A DNA stretch of 61,324 nucleotides, from the NCBI RefSeq assembly GCF_014641195.1, contig NZ_BMHQ01000014.1:1-61324 (forward strand). The letters are read 5' to 3'. Below, piece after piece: positions 36,932 to 45,325 of the stretch. The position numbers were made by a program, and so were the translations under genes. Under the pieces are notes generated by a model that was not told the DNA's origin, searched no databases, and saw only the letters and a program-made list of their open reading frames with translations. Origin of the DNA: Marinithermofilum abyssi (GTDB taxonomy: Bacteria; Bacillota; Bacilli; Thermoactinomycetales; DSM-45169). The stretch's first letter is position 1; the number at the start of each line of letters is the position of its first letter.

Positions 36932-38542
36932 ATGAAATACGATCCCCTTTACAATCCCTATCCCTCCCAACGCATGACGGTTTACGCACGCAAAGGAATG
37001 GTGGCCACGTCCCAGCCATTGGCTGCCCAGGCGGGGCTGGACATGCTGAAAAGAGGGGGAAATGCTGTCGATGCCGCCGTGGCGGCGGCAGCCTGTCTCA
37101 CCGTCGTGGAGCCCACTTCCAACGGTATCGGCGGTGACGCGTTTGCCATCGTGTGGCATCAGGGGCGCATGTACGGATTAAACGCCAGCGGACCCGCTCC
37201 CCGTGCGCTGACAGTGGAACGGGTTCGTCAAGCCGGTTACGATGAGATGCCCGAGTATGGATGGCTGCCTGTTACCGTTCCCGGCGCGCCCGCGGCTTGG
37301 GCGGCACTGTCCCACAGATTCGGCAGGCTTCCTTTGAAGGAAGTGTTGGAACCGGCCGCCTGCTATGCAGAAGAAGGGTATCCCTTGACACCTGTGTTGG
37401 CCCGGTTTTGGCAGCAGGCTGTGGAAACCTATCGGCAGGTGCTTCATGGCGAAGAGTTTCGGCACTGGTTTGCCACCTTTGCACCGGATGAAAAAGCGCC
37501 GAGGGCGGGAGAAATGTGGTCATCCCCCGCTCATGCCGACACGTTGCGGGAAATCGGTGAGTCCGATGGGGAATCCTTTTACCGGGGGGAGTTGGCCGAG
37601 CAAATTCACCGCTTTGCGCAATCCTTTGATGCTCCTCTGTCCAAAGAGGATCTGGCTGATTATCAGCCGGAGTGGGTCGATCCAATTTCGGTTTGTTACC
37701 GGGGATACGATATTTGGGAGATGCCCCCCAACGGCCAGGGATTAGTCGCCCTGATGGTGCTGAACATCCTGAAGGGATTTTCATTGGGCGAAAAGGAAAG
37801 TATAGAATCTTATCATCGGCAGGTGGAAGCGATCAAACTGGCGTTTGCGGACGGTCGGCAAACCATCACCGACCCTCGCGATATGACGATCAGCGTCGAG
37901 GATTTGTTGTCGGAAGCCTATACGGAAAAACGGAGAAGCCTGATCGGTCACAATGCCATCCATCCATCCCCCGGCCAACCACTCAGGGGAGGGACGGTCT
38001 ATCTGGCCGCTGCGGACGGGGAAGGAAATATGGTTTCGTTCATCCAGAGCAATTATATGGGGTTTGGATCGGGATTGGTGGTACCCGAAACGGGTATCAG
38101 CCTGCATAACCGGGGCCATACGTTTTCTCTTAAAGGGGAGGATGCCAACTGCCTCGCTCCGGGTAAACGTACCTACCATACGATCATGCCCGGGTTTGTT
38201 ACCCGAGGCGGCGACGCCATCGGTCCTTTTGGGGTGATGGGAGCGTTTATGCAGCCCCAGGGTCATGTACAAGTGATCCTCAACTCGGTGGATTATTACC
38301 TGAACCCGCAAGCCGCCCTGAACGCCCCGCGCTGGCAGTGGATGGGCGGCAAAAAGGTAGCGGTGGAACAGGATGTTCCCGCTCATATCGTGAAAGGGTT
38401 GTTGCGCAGGGGGCATGATATCCGCATCGCGCCGCATTCGGGCAGATTTGGAAGAGGTCAGATCATTTGGCGGGATCCGGTGACCGGCGTACTCTCAGGA
38501 GGGACAGAGCCCCGGACTGACGGTGCGATCGCGGTGTGGTAA
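36932..38542 (+). CDS. Gamma-glutamyltransferase family protein (YwrD-like)
   Basis: N-terminal-nucleophile hydrolase of the GGT family, 536 residues. ATG at 36932 (MKYDPLYNPYPSQRMTVYARKGMVA) is chosen; the frame extends 54 codons upstream but through the promoter. Seen: GNAVDAAVAAA, EPTSNGIGGDAF, and the self-cleavage site with the nucleophile Thr355 in LRGGTVYLAAADGEGN. No signal peptide, so it is cytosolic like B. subtilis YwrD rather than the secreted Ggt. Substrate unknown; possibly glutathione-like or gamma-glutamyl compounds. Confidence 0.88.
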   Translation: MKYDPLYNPYPSQRMTVYARKGMVATSQPLAAQAGLDMLKRGGNAVDAAVAAAACLTVVEPTSNGIGGDAFAIVWHQGRMYGLNASGPAPRALTVERVRQAGYDEMPEYGWLPVTVPGAPAAWAALSHRFGRLPLKEVLEPAACYAEEGYPLTPVLARFWQQAVETYRQVLHGEEFRHWFATFAPDEKAPRAGEMWSSPAHADTLREIGESDGESFYRGELAEQIHRFAQSFDAPLSKEDLADYQPEWVDPISVCYRGYDIWEMPPNGQGLVALMVLNILKGFSLGEKESIESYHRQVEAIKLAFADGRQTITDPRDMTISVEDLLSEAYTEKRRSLIGHNAIHPSPGQPLRGGTVYLAAADGEGNMVSFIQSNYMGFGSGLVVPETGISLHNRGHTFSLKGEDANCLAPGKRTYHTIMPGFVTRGGDAIGPFGVMGAFMQPQGHVQVILNSVDYYLNPQAALNAPRWQWMGGKKVAVEQDVPAHIVKGLLRRGHDIRIAPHSGRFGRGQIIWRDPVTGVLSGGTEPRTDGAIAVW

Positions 38543-38591
38543 ACGGGTTCCATCTCCGACGGGCAGGATCATTATCGAAGGGGGTCAGAGC

Positions 38592-39890
38592 GTGCCGTCA
38601 GTCAGTAAAAATTCCTTGTACACGGATGTGGATCAGGAGAGAAGGCATCAAGAATCCCCACGATCAGCAAGAGACATCCGCGGTCCTTTCGAACGGGATT
38701 ATGGCCGTATCATACATAGTGCTGCGTTTCGCCGGCTCCAATCCAAAACCCAGGTGCTGGGGGTGGAGGCAGGGGATTTTCATCGCACCCGCTTGACACA
38801 CTCCCTGGAAGTGGCACAGATCGCCCGGAGTATAGCTGCTCAGTTGAACCGGACTGTTTGGCATGGGGAGAGCGGACGGCGGCTGGATCTGTCTTTGATT
38901 GAAGCGGCGGCATTGGCTCATGATTTGGGTCATCCTCCATTCGGGCATCAAGGGGAACGGGCCCTCAACTGCTGTATGCGTCAATATGGCGGCTTTGAAG
39001 GCAATGCCCATACATTTCGGTTGTTAACTCGGTTGGAGGGAAAGCGGGGAGAAGGGCTCAATCTGACCCGAGGATTGCTTCTCAGTGTCATCAAGTATCC
39101 GGTTCGTTACGATCAGGCAGTAAAGGTGTTAAGCAGTGTACAGAGAGATCAGCCGCCTAAATCCAGTGTGTTTTCCTGTGACCGGGAGGTATTTGAATGG
39201 TTGTTGTCTCCCTACAGCCCGAAAGAGCAATCCTTTTTCCAAGAACAGATGCCGGCTCCCAAGGGGGGTCGGCTGACCCGTCATCTTACCTTGGAATGCT
39301 CCATTATTGAGCTGGCTGACGACATCGCTTACGCCACGCATGACTTGGAAGACGCCATCAGCCTGGGGTGGGTAGAACCGGCAGAACTGGCCGAACAGCT
39401 GGTCGAATGGGGACATCTGCCGGAAGAACTCCGCAACGCAAGTGCACTTCTTCGGGGGCTTTCCCTGAAAGAGACGGATGCCAAACATCGGCTGAAAAAT
39501 GCAATCGCTTATCTGATCTCAGGTTTTGTAACGAGGGTGTCCGTGGAAAGCCAGGGGGAAGAAGGCTACTCTCCCCGCTTTCGTTACCGGGCAGTACTGG
39601 AGCCGGAGTGGCTCCATTTCATTGAGCGCTTAAAAAAGTTAGTGAAGCAGCGCGTGATTGACTCTCCACCTGTCCAAGCCACCGGCTGGAAAGGGGAACG
39701 AGTGGTACGACTTTTGTTTGATGCCTTTCGGGATGAAGTGAAATTGCTTCCGGAAAGCGACAGAATGATCATCCAGGCGTCACCGGAGGATAAAGAGCGC
39801 ATCATTTGTGATTATATCGCTGGGATGACCGATCACTTTGCTCTTAAATGGGCGCAGAGACTATATGGGAATGGACCGATGGTTCCATGA
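38592..39890 (+). CDS. dgt: dGTP triphosphohydrolase family protein
   Basis: HD-domain enzyme that removes triphosphate from dNTPs. Metal ligands are seen in RTRLTHSLEVAQIAR and AALAHDLGHPPFGHQGERAL, and a later Asp in ELADDIAYATHDLED. GTG at 38592 is chosen (typical NSLYTDVDQERRHQES follows; GGGGG upstream); the frame runs back to 38523, overlapping the GGT gene end. 432 residues, as in the shorter dGTPase type. It lies 49 bases after the GGT gene. Confidence 0.88.
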   Translation: MPSVSKNSLYTDVDQERRHQESPRSARDIRGPFERDYGRIIHSAAFRRLQSKTQVLGVEAGDFHRTRLTHSLEVAQIARSIAAQLNRTVWHGESGRRLDLSLIEAAALAHDLGHPPFGHQGERALNCCMRQYGGFEGNAHTFRLLTRLEGKRGEGLNLTRGLLLSVIKYPVRYDQAVKVLSSVQRDQPPKSSVFSCDREVFEWLLSPYSPKEQSFFQEQMPAPKGGRLTRHLTLECSIIELADDIAYATHDLEDAISLGWVEPAELAEQLVEWGHLPEELRNASALLRGLSLKETDAKHRLKNAIAYLISGFVTRVSVESQGEEGYSPRFRYRAVLEPEWLHFIERLKKLVKQRVIDSPPVQATGWKGERVVRLLFDAFRDEVKLLPESDRMIIQASPEDKERIICDYIAGMTDHFALKWAQRLYGNGPMVP

Positions 39891-39979
39891 ATCCCGCTTT
39901 CCCTGCATGAGAAAAATACCCCCTGTGACAGACTAATGGGGAATCAAAGAAACCATGGGTCACCAAAGGGGGCAGAGAT

Positions 39980-40303
39980 ATGCGGAAGTTTGGTGTATTC
40001 CTTATCGTAACGGCTATGATGTCGCTATTTGGAAGCATCTCTTCTCTCACGGCGGACGCAGATCGGAGTACAGTGGCCGAAGATTTTCTTCTCGAGGGAA
40101 CGATGCATTATCTCGATGTGCAAGGGGGCTGCTGGGTGTTGCAGGATGATCAGGGGAACCGGTATCAGTTGATCGGGAACACCCAGTCATTAGAAAAAGA
40201 AGGGTTGCGTGTGGTGGTCAAAGTACGTCCAGGGACGGGACTTGTGAGCAAATGCATGGTCGGGAAACTGGTGCGGCTGGTGGAGGTAGTGGAAAGGAAG
40301 TAA
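39980..40303 (+). CDS. Small secreted protein, unknown
   Basis: A 107-residue protein with a signal peptide (MRKFGVFLIVTAMMSLFGSISS) and a short beta-rich domain: EGTMHYLDVQGGCWVLQDDQGNRYQLIG and LRVVVKVRPGTGLVSKCMVG, which suggests a small OB-like barrel. GGGGGCAG ribosome site. I do not recognise a function. The next 250 bases hold no supported gene. Confidence 0.7.
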   Translation: MRKFGVFLIVTAMMSLFGSISSLTADADRSTVAEDFLLEGTMHYLDVQGGCWVLQDDQGNRYQLIGNTQSLEKEGLRVVVKVRPGTGLVSKCMVGKLVRLVEVVERK

Positions 40304-40553
40304 ACGAAAAATAGGGATAGAATGGATGATGAGTTTGGCCACATTATAAAGTAGTACAAAAGTGGAAGGATAAATGACCGGGAATAAAAAGCCACGGATT
40401 TAATTTGCCTAAAATCCACTGTGGTTGGTGGAAGTAAACAATCAAAAGAAACCGAAGGAATAGGCGGTCAGGCTATGGAAGGCTCTCCAAGCCCCCCGGT
40501 TGCATATTCTATTTTGAAAGCTCTTACCTAGATAAACCCGGAGGGGAGAGCGT

Positions 40554-41318
40554 ATGAAACATCCACAGGCATTTGCCACTCAGCTGGTTCATGGTTCGTT
40601 GGCACCTTGTCCGCATACGGGGGCGATTGTTCTGCCGCTGTATCAAGCATCCACGTTTGTATTTGATCATGCGGAACAAGGAGCAAAGCGGTTCGCCGGG
40701 GAAGAAGAGGGCTATATATACACGCGGCTGGGAAATCCCACCCTGCAGCAGTGGAAAAGAAAATGGCGGAGTTGGAAGGGGCGGAAGCAGGTGTGGCCTT
40801 GGGGTCACAGGAGCAGATGGATATTCTCCGCATGACCAGCTTAAAGGACATCGGCGGGGTATTGTCCCCCTTTGACGCATGGCTGCTGTTACGGGGTCTG
40901 AAGACCTTGGCTGTTCGCATGGACCGGCATGTGGAAAACGCCCGAGAAGTGGCTCGTTTTCTGCATGAACATCCTGCCGTATCCGAAGTTTTTTATCCGG
41001 GGCTGGCACATCATCCGCAACGGGCGTTGGTGGAAAAACAGATGCGGGCACCGGGCGGTATGATCACTTTCCGGGTAAAGGGCGGACAAGAAGCTGCTTT
41101 TCGCATGCTGAACCGTTACAGCTATGTACTCTTACCGTCAGCCTGGGAGAAGTGACCACGCTGATTCAACACCTGGCGACGATGACCCATTCATCGATTC
41201 CCGAACCCCTTCGACGGCAATGGGGATTACGGAGGATATGATCCGGCTCTCCGTTGGAATAGAAGATGTGAGAGATATCATTTCGGATCTGGAACAGGTG
41301 TTGAACGAGCTGAACTGA
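40554..41318 (+). pseudogene. Methionine gamma-lyase/cystathionine synthase-type gene, deleted and frameshifted
   Basis: Start behind GGAGGGGA gives [26 protein letters not shown], a Cys/Met-metabolism PLP-enzyme N-terminus. After a frameshift near 40750 the reading is [15 protein letters not shown], joined directly to [27 protein letters not shown], so about 150 residues including the PLP lysine (ATKYIGGH region) are gone. Further frame changes follow: LTVSLGEVTTLIQH then GITEDMIRLSVGIED lie in different frames near 41125 and 41220. It cannot be active. The intact enzyme would break down methionine to methanethiol. Confidence 0.85.
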
Positions 41319-41658
41319 GAGAAGAGGGTGATTTGCTTCCCCCAGATGTTTCTGCCCGTACTCCCTCTGCGACGTCACTGATGTTCTGCTGTCCGTTCCG
41401 AATCGATGGCCGAGTCAAGAGGCAACGGTGATTTTTCCTTTGCCTGTGCCTCAGCTTTCGTTTGATAAGAAAAGCTTCATCATCCCTGCATGTTATCATT
41501 GGAAAAATATTCTTGAACCCTCCGGCAAGAGGTGGTATAGTGTATCTACATCCTTCAAAAAATTTAATAGAAATTATGGATTCTTCTTTAATCTTACGGA
41601 ACAATATTCGACATATGTGATGGGTACGGTTTGAAAAGACGGGAGAAGGAGGTTGGAT
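41319..41658. other. Intergenic region before decayed small-ORF locus
   Basis: No gene supported. It contains a good sigma-A promoter (listed next) and a leader of about 110 bases with an AAGGAGG site at 41646-41652. Confidence 0.5.
41513..41541 (+). promoter_or_regulatory. Sigma-A promoter
   Basis: TTGAAC, exactly 17 bases, TATAGT. It points at the short ORFs from 41659. Confidence 0.6.
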
Positions 41659-41774
41659 TTGAGTAATATTTGGGATTATTTTGACAAATGGTGAGGAAGC
41701 TCAAGGACGCAAAGAGTCCATGGAAGATTGACGGTGAATGGATGGTTATAACAGATCCTTTAAAATCATTATAA
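41659..41774 (+). pseudogene. Short ORF pair, possible frameshifted small protein
   Basis: TTG at 41659, six bases after AAGGAGG, encodes SNIWDYFDKW and stops at 41692-41694. A GTG at 41691 then opens a second frame, RKLKDAKSPWKIDGEWMVIT, ending at 41774. One extra G at 41690 would fuse them into a 38-residue protein. Either a tiny coupled pair or one broken gene. No family recognised. Confidence 0.3.
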
Positions 41775-42201
41775 ATGTAACAGTTCCAGTCATTGCGATT
41801 TTCCAATTCTGGATATCTTGGTGGTGGAATAACAAGTGGTTCTCAAAAAAAGCCGGCGTTACCAAGAGCTGCGGGAAATCCTCCCCGCCATCGACGGATG
41901 TGTACAAGCCCTTTTGCGTTTGGATAATCTACAGGATACAGGTACGATCCAAATGGTTTGGAGCAAGGTGCAGGAGTTGCAAGAAACGGTACACCGGCGC
42001 CAATTGACAGAGCGGCATCCTCAAGTGCACGAGGTTGTCAGCTTTTTGTATCTTTCCTGTTTCAGTCTGCTGTTTTTAAACGGGGAGTCTTTTCCGGCCT
42101 ATCAAGAAGAAGTGAGGCAACGGTACAAGATACTTTTGCGGACTATTTACATCTTAAGGCGCTATCCCTCTTTTGATAAAAAAAGGATCAGCAATTTGTG
42201 A
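41738..42201 (+). pseudogene. Membrane-anchored helical protein, broken at an A-run
   Basis: The frame from ATG 41738 codes for one membrane span (KIIINVTVPVIAIFQFWISWWW) and NNKWFSKK, reaching an A7 run at 41845-41851. The next frame, open to 42201, continues SRRYQELREILPAIDGCVQALLRL and further amphipathic helices (YKILLRTIYILRRY). Adding one A would join them to about 154 residues. A GTG at 41836 could start the second part alone. Family not recognised. Confidence 0.4.
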
Positions 42202-42305
42202 ATGGTATTTTCAAAGCGGAAAATGTCGTGCTTCATCTGAACAGAGCTCTACATGCCGTTTTTTGAGGTTCGCCTGCCGGATTGGTATCCATTATAGCTG
42301 TCTGT

Positions 42306-42345
42306 CCAAAACAGCTCCCGTCAGCTATCAGCTGCGGGAGCTGTT
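42306..42345. terminator. Bidirectional terminator
   Basis: AAAACAGCTCCCG pairs with CGGGAGCTGTTTT, a 13-bp stem with A and T tracts on its two sides. It separates the decayed locus from the convergent minus-strand gene. Confidence 0.8.
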
Positions 42346-42349
42346 TTCA

Positions 42350-42673
42350 TTAGAAGTAATTTTTCTTTTCGCTTTTCTTTTTCACTGCGGGCTTCTTTGG
42401 GTTGGACTGCTGTTCCGACGGTTCACTGACATCAGCAAACACCTGAACCAGCGGTTGACGCTCGATGTCCAGTGTGTCGGGCATCACATGGTTTTCCTCG
42501 GTTTCTTTTAATTTTACATTCTCCACTTCGATGGTATGTACTTCTTTTCGGATCCGGATGGAGTTGACTTCAAAGTATTTTTCCAGCAGCGAGCGCAGAT
42601 CTTGGTGAAATTCTTCTTTTTGCATTCCTTCTTTTTCACGGGCGATATCGATTTGAATGTCCATCTTTCGCAT
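42350..42673 (-). CDS. Small charged protein, unknown
   Basis: A 107-residue protein starting MRKMDIQIDIAREKEG, nine bases after GGAGGATGG on the minus strand. The first 75 residues are an alpha/beta mix (FHQDLRSLLEKYFEVNSIRIRKEVHTIEVENVKL); the end is a Lys/Pro-rich tail (PKKPAVKKKSEKKNYF), perhaps for nucleic acid or membrane contact. No family recognised. It lies downstream of the symporter gene but behind a terminator. Confidence 0.6.
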   Translation of the reverse strand: MRKMDIQIDIAREKEGMQKEEFHQDLRSLLEKYFEVNSIRIRKEVHTIEVENVKLKETEENHVMPDTLDIERQPLVQVFADVSEPSEQQSNPKKPAVKKKSEKKNYF

Positions 42674-42765
42674 GTGGTTTTCCATCCTCCTCCAGTCCAT
42701 TGCGATAAAAGGAATTGAAAAGGCCCCGATTTCATAGTAGAACAAAGTTTTGTCGCGAACAATAT

Positions 42766-42793
42766 AAAAAAAGCCGCTTCCGAAGGAAGCGGC
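42766..42793 (-). terminator. Rho-independent terminator after symporter gene
   Basis: On the minus strand GCCGCTTCC pairs with GGAAGCGGC and runs into seven T. Confidence 0.9.
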
Positions 42794-42836
42794 AGATAGT
42801 GTTATCCCGTGTTTTTAGCGGGTAGGGTTGATCCGG

Positions 42837-44468
42837 TTAAACTTTTCTCGGGTTTTTCAACGGTCGGGGCGGGCATGCCTTCGCGGTCAATTTAGACACG
42901 ACATAAATGGCAATCAAGCTGCTTACCATGGCGAAGGTTCGGTAGGGGAACAGCACTTCGCCATTCTCGACCATCGGATAAGGAATCAGTCGAGGAATGT
43001 GAAGTACAGGATCACCGCCGCCAAACCGCAATACAAACGCAACGATCAAGCCGGCGATGGAGCCATATTTGTTTGCGCTTTTGGAGAACAGTGCCATCGT
43101 CAGCTGCGGGAACAGCATAACATAAACAAAGTCACTGCAGAGAATCCACAGATCATTGACACTTCGCACGTTCAGTGCGATCAAGGTGGCTGCTACACCG
43201 ACAATCAAAATAGCACGCTTAATCACTTTGCCCAGCTGTTGTGCTGTAGCATTCGGCTTTACCAAGGGGCGGTAAACGTTCCAGGAAGACATGGAAGCTG
43301 CCGACAAAATGGAGGCATCGACAGAGGACATTACTGCTGCAGCCAAGGCACCTAATCCCAGTGCTGCAATAAACTCTGGAGTCAGGTAGCGAAGCACATA
43401 AGGGAAGACCATCGCAGCATTTTCCGGCTTTTCAACACCGAGGGCACTCCAATCAGCATTGTAGCCCATGATCCCGATCAAGGTGGAGGGGATGGCGATA
43501 ATCAAGGCAACGAAGCCAGCCATGATGGAGAGCCACATGGCGACATTGGGGCTTTTGGCGGAAAGCACCCGTTGGAAGTACACTTGCCATGGAATACCGC
43601 CGAAAACCACCAAGAGGGCGAAATCCCACCATTGCCAGTAAGCGTTGCCCCAACTCGGATCCTTCCATCCATCCAACGGAGGGAACAAGCTGGTATAGTT
43701 GGTTCCCATTTTACTCATTCCGGCAGAGTATTTTGCCCAGTTTTCAGCTAGTCCACCGGTGTGTTCCATGGCAAATGGAATAATCAAAAACAGTCCGAGC
43801 AAGATGATGGAAAGTTGCACTGCGTCTGTATATGCAACAGACCACATGCCACCGACGATGGTATAAGCGATGGCGAATATCGCCGAAATAATAATAGAGG
43901 TTGTGAAATCCAAGCCAAGGATGGTTCCGAAGGTGGTTCCCAGAGCCGTCAAAATAGCGCCGCTCCAGAAAACCTCTCCGGCCAGTGCGGGTAAGAAAAG
44001 AATGCTGGTTACTTTTTTACCGAAGCGAGCTTCCAATGGATCCAGCATCGTGGTAAACTCATAAGCCCGCATTTTACGAGCGTAGAAGATACCGCCAATA
44101 ATCAAGCTGGCTGCGTATCCCCATGGCGCTTGGGCCCATACCAGACCCTGGGAGTAGGTTACCTCTGCGGTACCGTTGATATATCCGCCGCCAACCCAGG
44201 TGGCACTCATCGAAAACATCCCGACCCATAGTGGGATCGAACGTCCGGCCAACATCATGCCTTTCAGCCCGGTGCTGTTGTTTTTGGCGGCAAAGACGCC
44301 GACATAGTAGACCACGAAAAAGAACACCATCATAAAGATTAAGCCGGGCCAAAAGATGTTACGTCCGGTATATGCAGCATAGCCGATCAAAAAGATGCTC
44401 AGTAAAACGATTCCCCAAATCCCTAGTTTGCTGTACTTCGAAGACTGATCTTCTGTAATACCAGCCAT
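42837..44468 (-). CDS. Sodium:solute symporter, probable choline transporter
   Basis: A 543-residue SSS-family protein with about 13 spans. Seen: MLAGRSIPLWVGMFSMSATWVGGGYINGTAE, the WSVAYTDAVQ stretch, FGGIPWQVYFQRVLSAKS and LAAAVMSSVDASILSAAS (Na+ site). The sequence resembles the high-affinity choline transporter branch. It is 33 bases downstream of gbsR on the same strand, and gbsA-gbsB diverge, which supports choline as substrate. In B. subtilis choline enters by OpuB/OpuC ABC systems, so this is a different solution. Start ATG behind AAGAGGAG. Confidence 0.8.
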   Translation of the reverse strand: MAGITEDQSSKYSKLGIWGIVLLSIFLIGYAAYTGRNIFWPGLIFMMVFFFVVYYVGVFAAKNNSTGLKGMMLAGRSIPLWVGMFSMSATWVGGGYINGTAEVTYSQGLVWAQAPWGYAASLIIGGIFYARKMRAYEFTTMLDPLEARFGKKVTSILFLPALAGEVFWSGAILTALGTTFGTILGLDFTTSIIISAIFAIAYTIVGGMWSVAYTDAVQLSIILLGLFLIIPFAMEHTGGLAENWAKYSAGMSKMGTNYTSLFPPLDGWKDPSWGNAYWQWWDFALLVVFGGIPWQVYFQRVLSAKSPNVAMWLSIMAGFVALIIAIPSTLIGIMGYNADWSALGVEKPENAAMVFPYVLRYLTPEFIAALGLGALAAAVMSSVDASILSAASMSSWNVYRPLVKPNATAQQLGKVIKRAILIVGVAATLIALNVRSVNDLWILCSDFVYVMLFPQLTMALFSKSANKYGSIAGLIVAFVLRFGGGDPVLHIPRLIPYPMVENGEVLFPYRTFAMVSSLIAIYVVSKLTAKACPPRPLKNPRKV

Positions 44469-44501
44469 AAAGGTGCATCATCTCCTCTTAGATGTCATGT
44501 T

Positions 44502-45050
44502 TTACTCAGTGTCTTCAGGAATGGAGACCAGATCAAAGATTTTCCCGCTTTCAAATACATCGACCATTCGTTCCAGCCAAGCGTAGTAGCGTTTCGCTTC
44601 TTTCAGTTTCTCTAAATCTTTGCGGATGCGATCCGTTGTTTCCGGGGAGATGTCCTCCTCTTCCAAAAGGCGTTTCAAGTTTTGCTCCGTTTTGGCAAGA
44701 GCTTTCCGGTTGATTTGGATCTCCTTTTCCCACTGTTGAGCAAAAAACTCTACAAAGGAACGAAATTGATCGTGTTCTGCCTCGTAGAGATCCTTCCGGA
44801 CTCCTTTTTGCCATTTTTTGTGGACCAGCTTGAGGCGGGAAAGGGCTCGAACGCCCGTGCTCATACTGGTTTTGCTCATTCCCGTCCGACTTCTCATCTC
44901 ATCCAGGGTCATCGGGTCTTCATGAAAAAACATGATCCCGTACAGTCGTCCCATAGATGGACTCAAACCGTACATTTCCATCGTTTCGGACAGGGATTCG
45001 ATATATTCCTGCCGTGCTTCTTCCAGCTTGGATTCCTCATTGGATCCCAC
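44502..45050 (-). CDS. gbsR: GbsR-type choline-responsive repressor
   Basis: MarR-like regulator of glycine betaine synthesis. A GTG at 45050 with AGAGGAG eight bases upstream gives 182 residues, matching B. subtilis GbsR (180). Seen: YGLSPSMGRLYGIMFFHEDPMTLDEM, the winged helix SRTGMSKTSMSTGVRALSRLKLV, and an effector region LYEAEHDQFRSFVEFFAQQWEKE followed by a long coiled coil. Known GbsR binds choline (inducer) and glycine betaine and blocks transcription of gbsAB. The longer frame to 45173 runs through the operator and is not used. Confidence 0.88.
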   Translation of the reverse strand: MGSNEESKLEEARQEYIESLSETMEMYGLSPSMGRLYGIMFFHEDPMTLDEMRSRTGMSKTSMSTGVRALSRLKLVHKKWQKGVRKDLYEAEHDQFRSFVEFFAQQWEKEIQINRKALAKTEQNLKRLLEEEDISPETTDRIRKDLEKLKEAKRYYAWLERMVDVFESGKIFDLVSIPEDTE

Positions 45051-45107
45051 TTGAGACACTCCTCTCGGACTGGCCCCAATACTCCAGTACCCCAAAATGT
45101 TCAGGAT

Positions 45108-45143
45108 GAAACGTTTGTACAGTTTTTTTTGAACGAACGTTTC
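45108..45143. promoter_or_regulatory. GbsR-type operator, site 1 (gbsR side)
   Basis: 36 bp with inverted ends GAAACGTTTGT and ACGAACGTTTC around a T-rich centre. It matches site 2 in inverse orientation at most positions. It begins 3 bases downstream of the leftward -10 at 45146-45151, so it covers the gbsR transcript start. Confidence 0.6.
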
Positions 45144-45145
45144 AC

Positions 45146-45173
45146 ATGGTAACACAGACCAGGATAAAGTCAA
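45146..45173 (-). promoter_or_regulatory. Promoter for gbsR-symporter operon
   Basis: Leftward TTGACT (45168-45173), 16-base spacer, TACCAT (45146-45151). Start would fall inside operator site 1. Confidence 0.5.
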
Positions 45174-45226
45174 ATGTAAACCCTTGATTCCAGCATGTAC
45201 TAGAAATTACCATTCTATTTCGCCGG

Positions 45227-45255
45227 TTGCAAAGAAAAAAAGGGAATGTTATGCT
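45227..45255 (+). promoter_or_regulatory. Promoter for gbsA-gbsB
   Basis: TTGCAA, 17-base spacer, TATGCT. The start would lie at about 45262, directly at operator site 2. Confidence 0.55.
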
Positions 45256-45262
45256 AGCCAAC

Positions 45263-45298
45263 GAACAGTTCGTACAGAAAAAACCGTACAAACGAAAC
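45263..45298. promoter_or_regulatory. GbsR-type operator, site 2 (gbsA side)
   Basis: 36 bp whose reverse complement shares with site 1 the blocks CGTTTGTAC, GTTTTTT and ACGAAC. It lies between the gbsA promoter and the gbsA ribosome site (GGAGGAGGG at 45308-45316), the place expected for a roadblock repressor. Confidence 0.6.
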
Positions 45299-45325
45299 CA
45301 ATCTCACGGAGGAGGGAGTCCGCCC

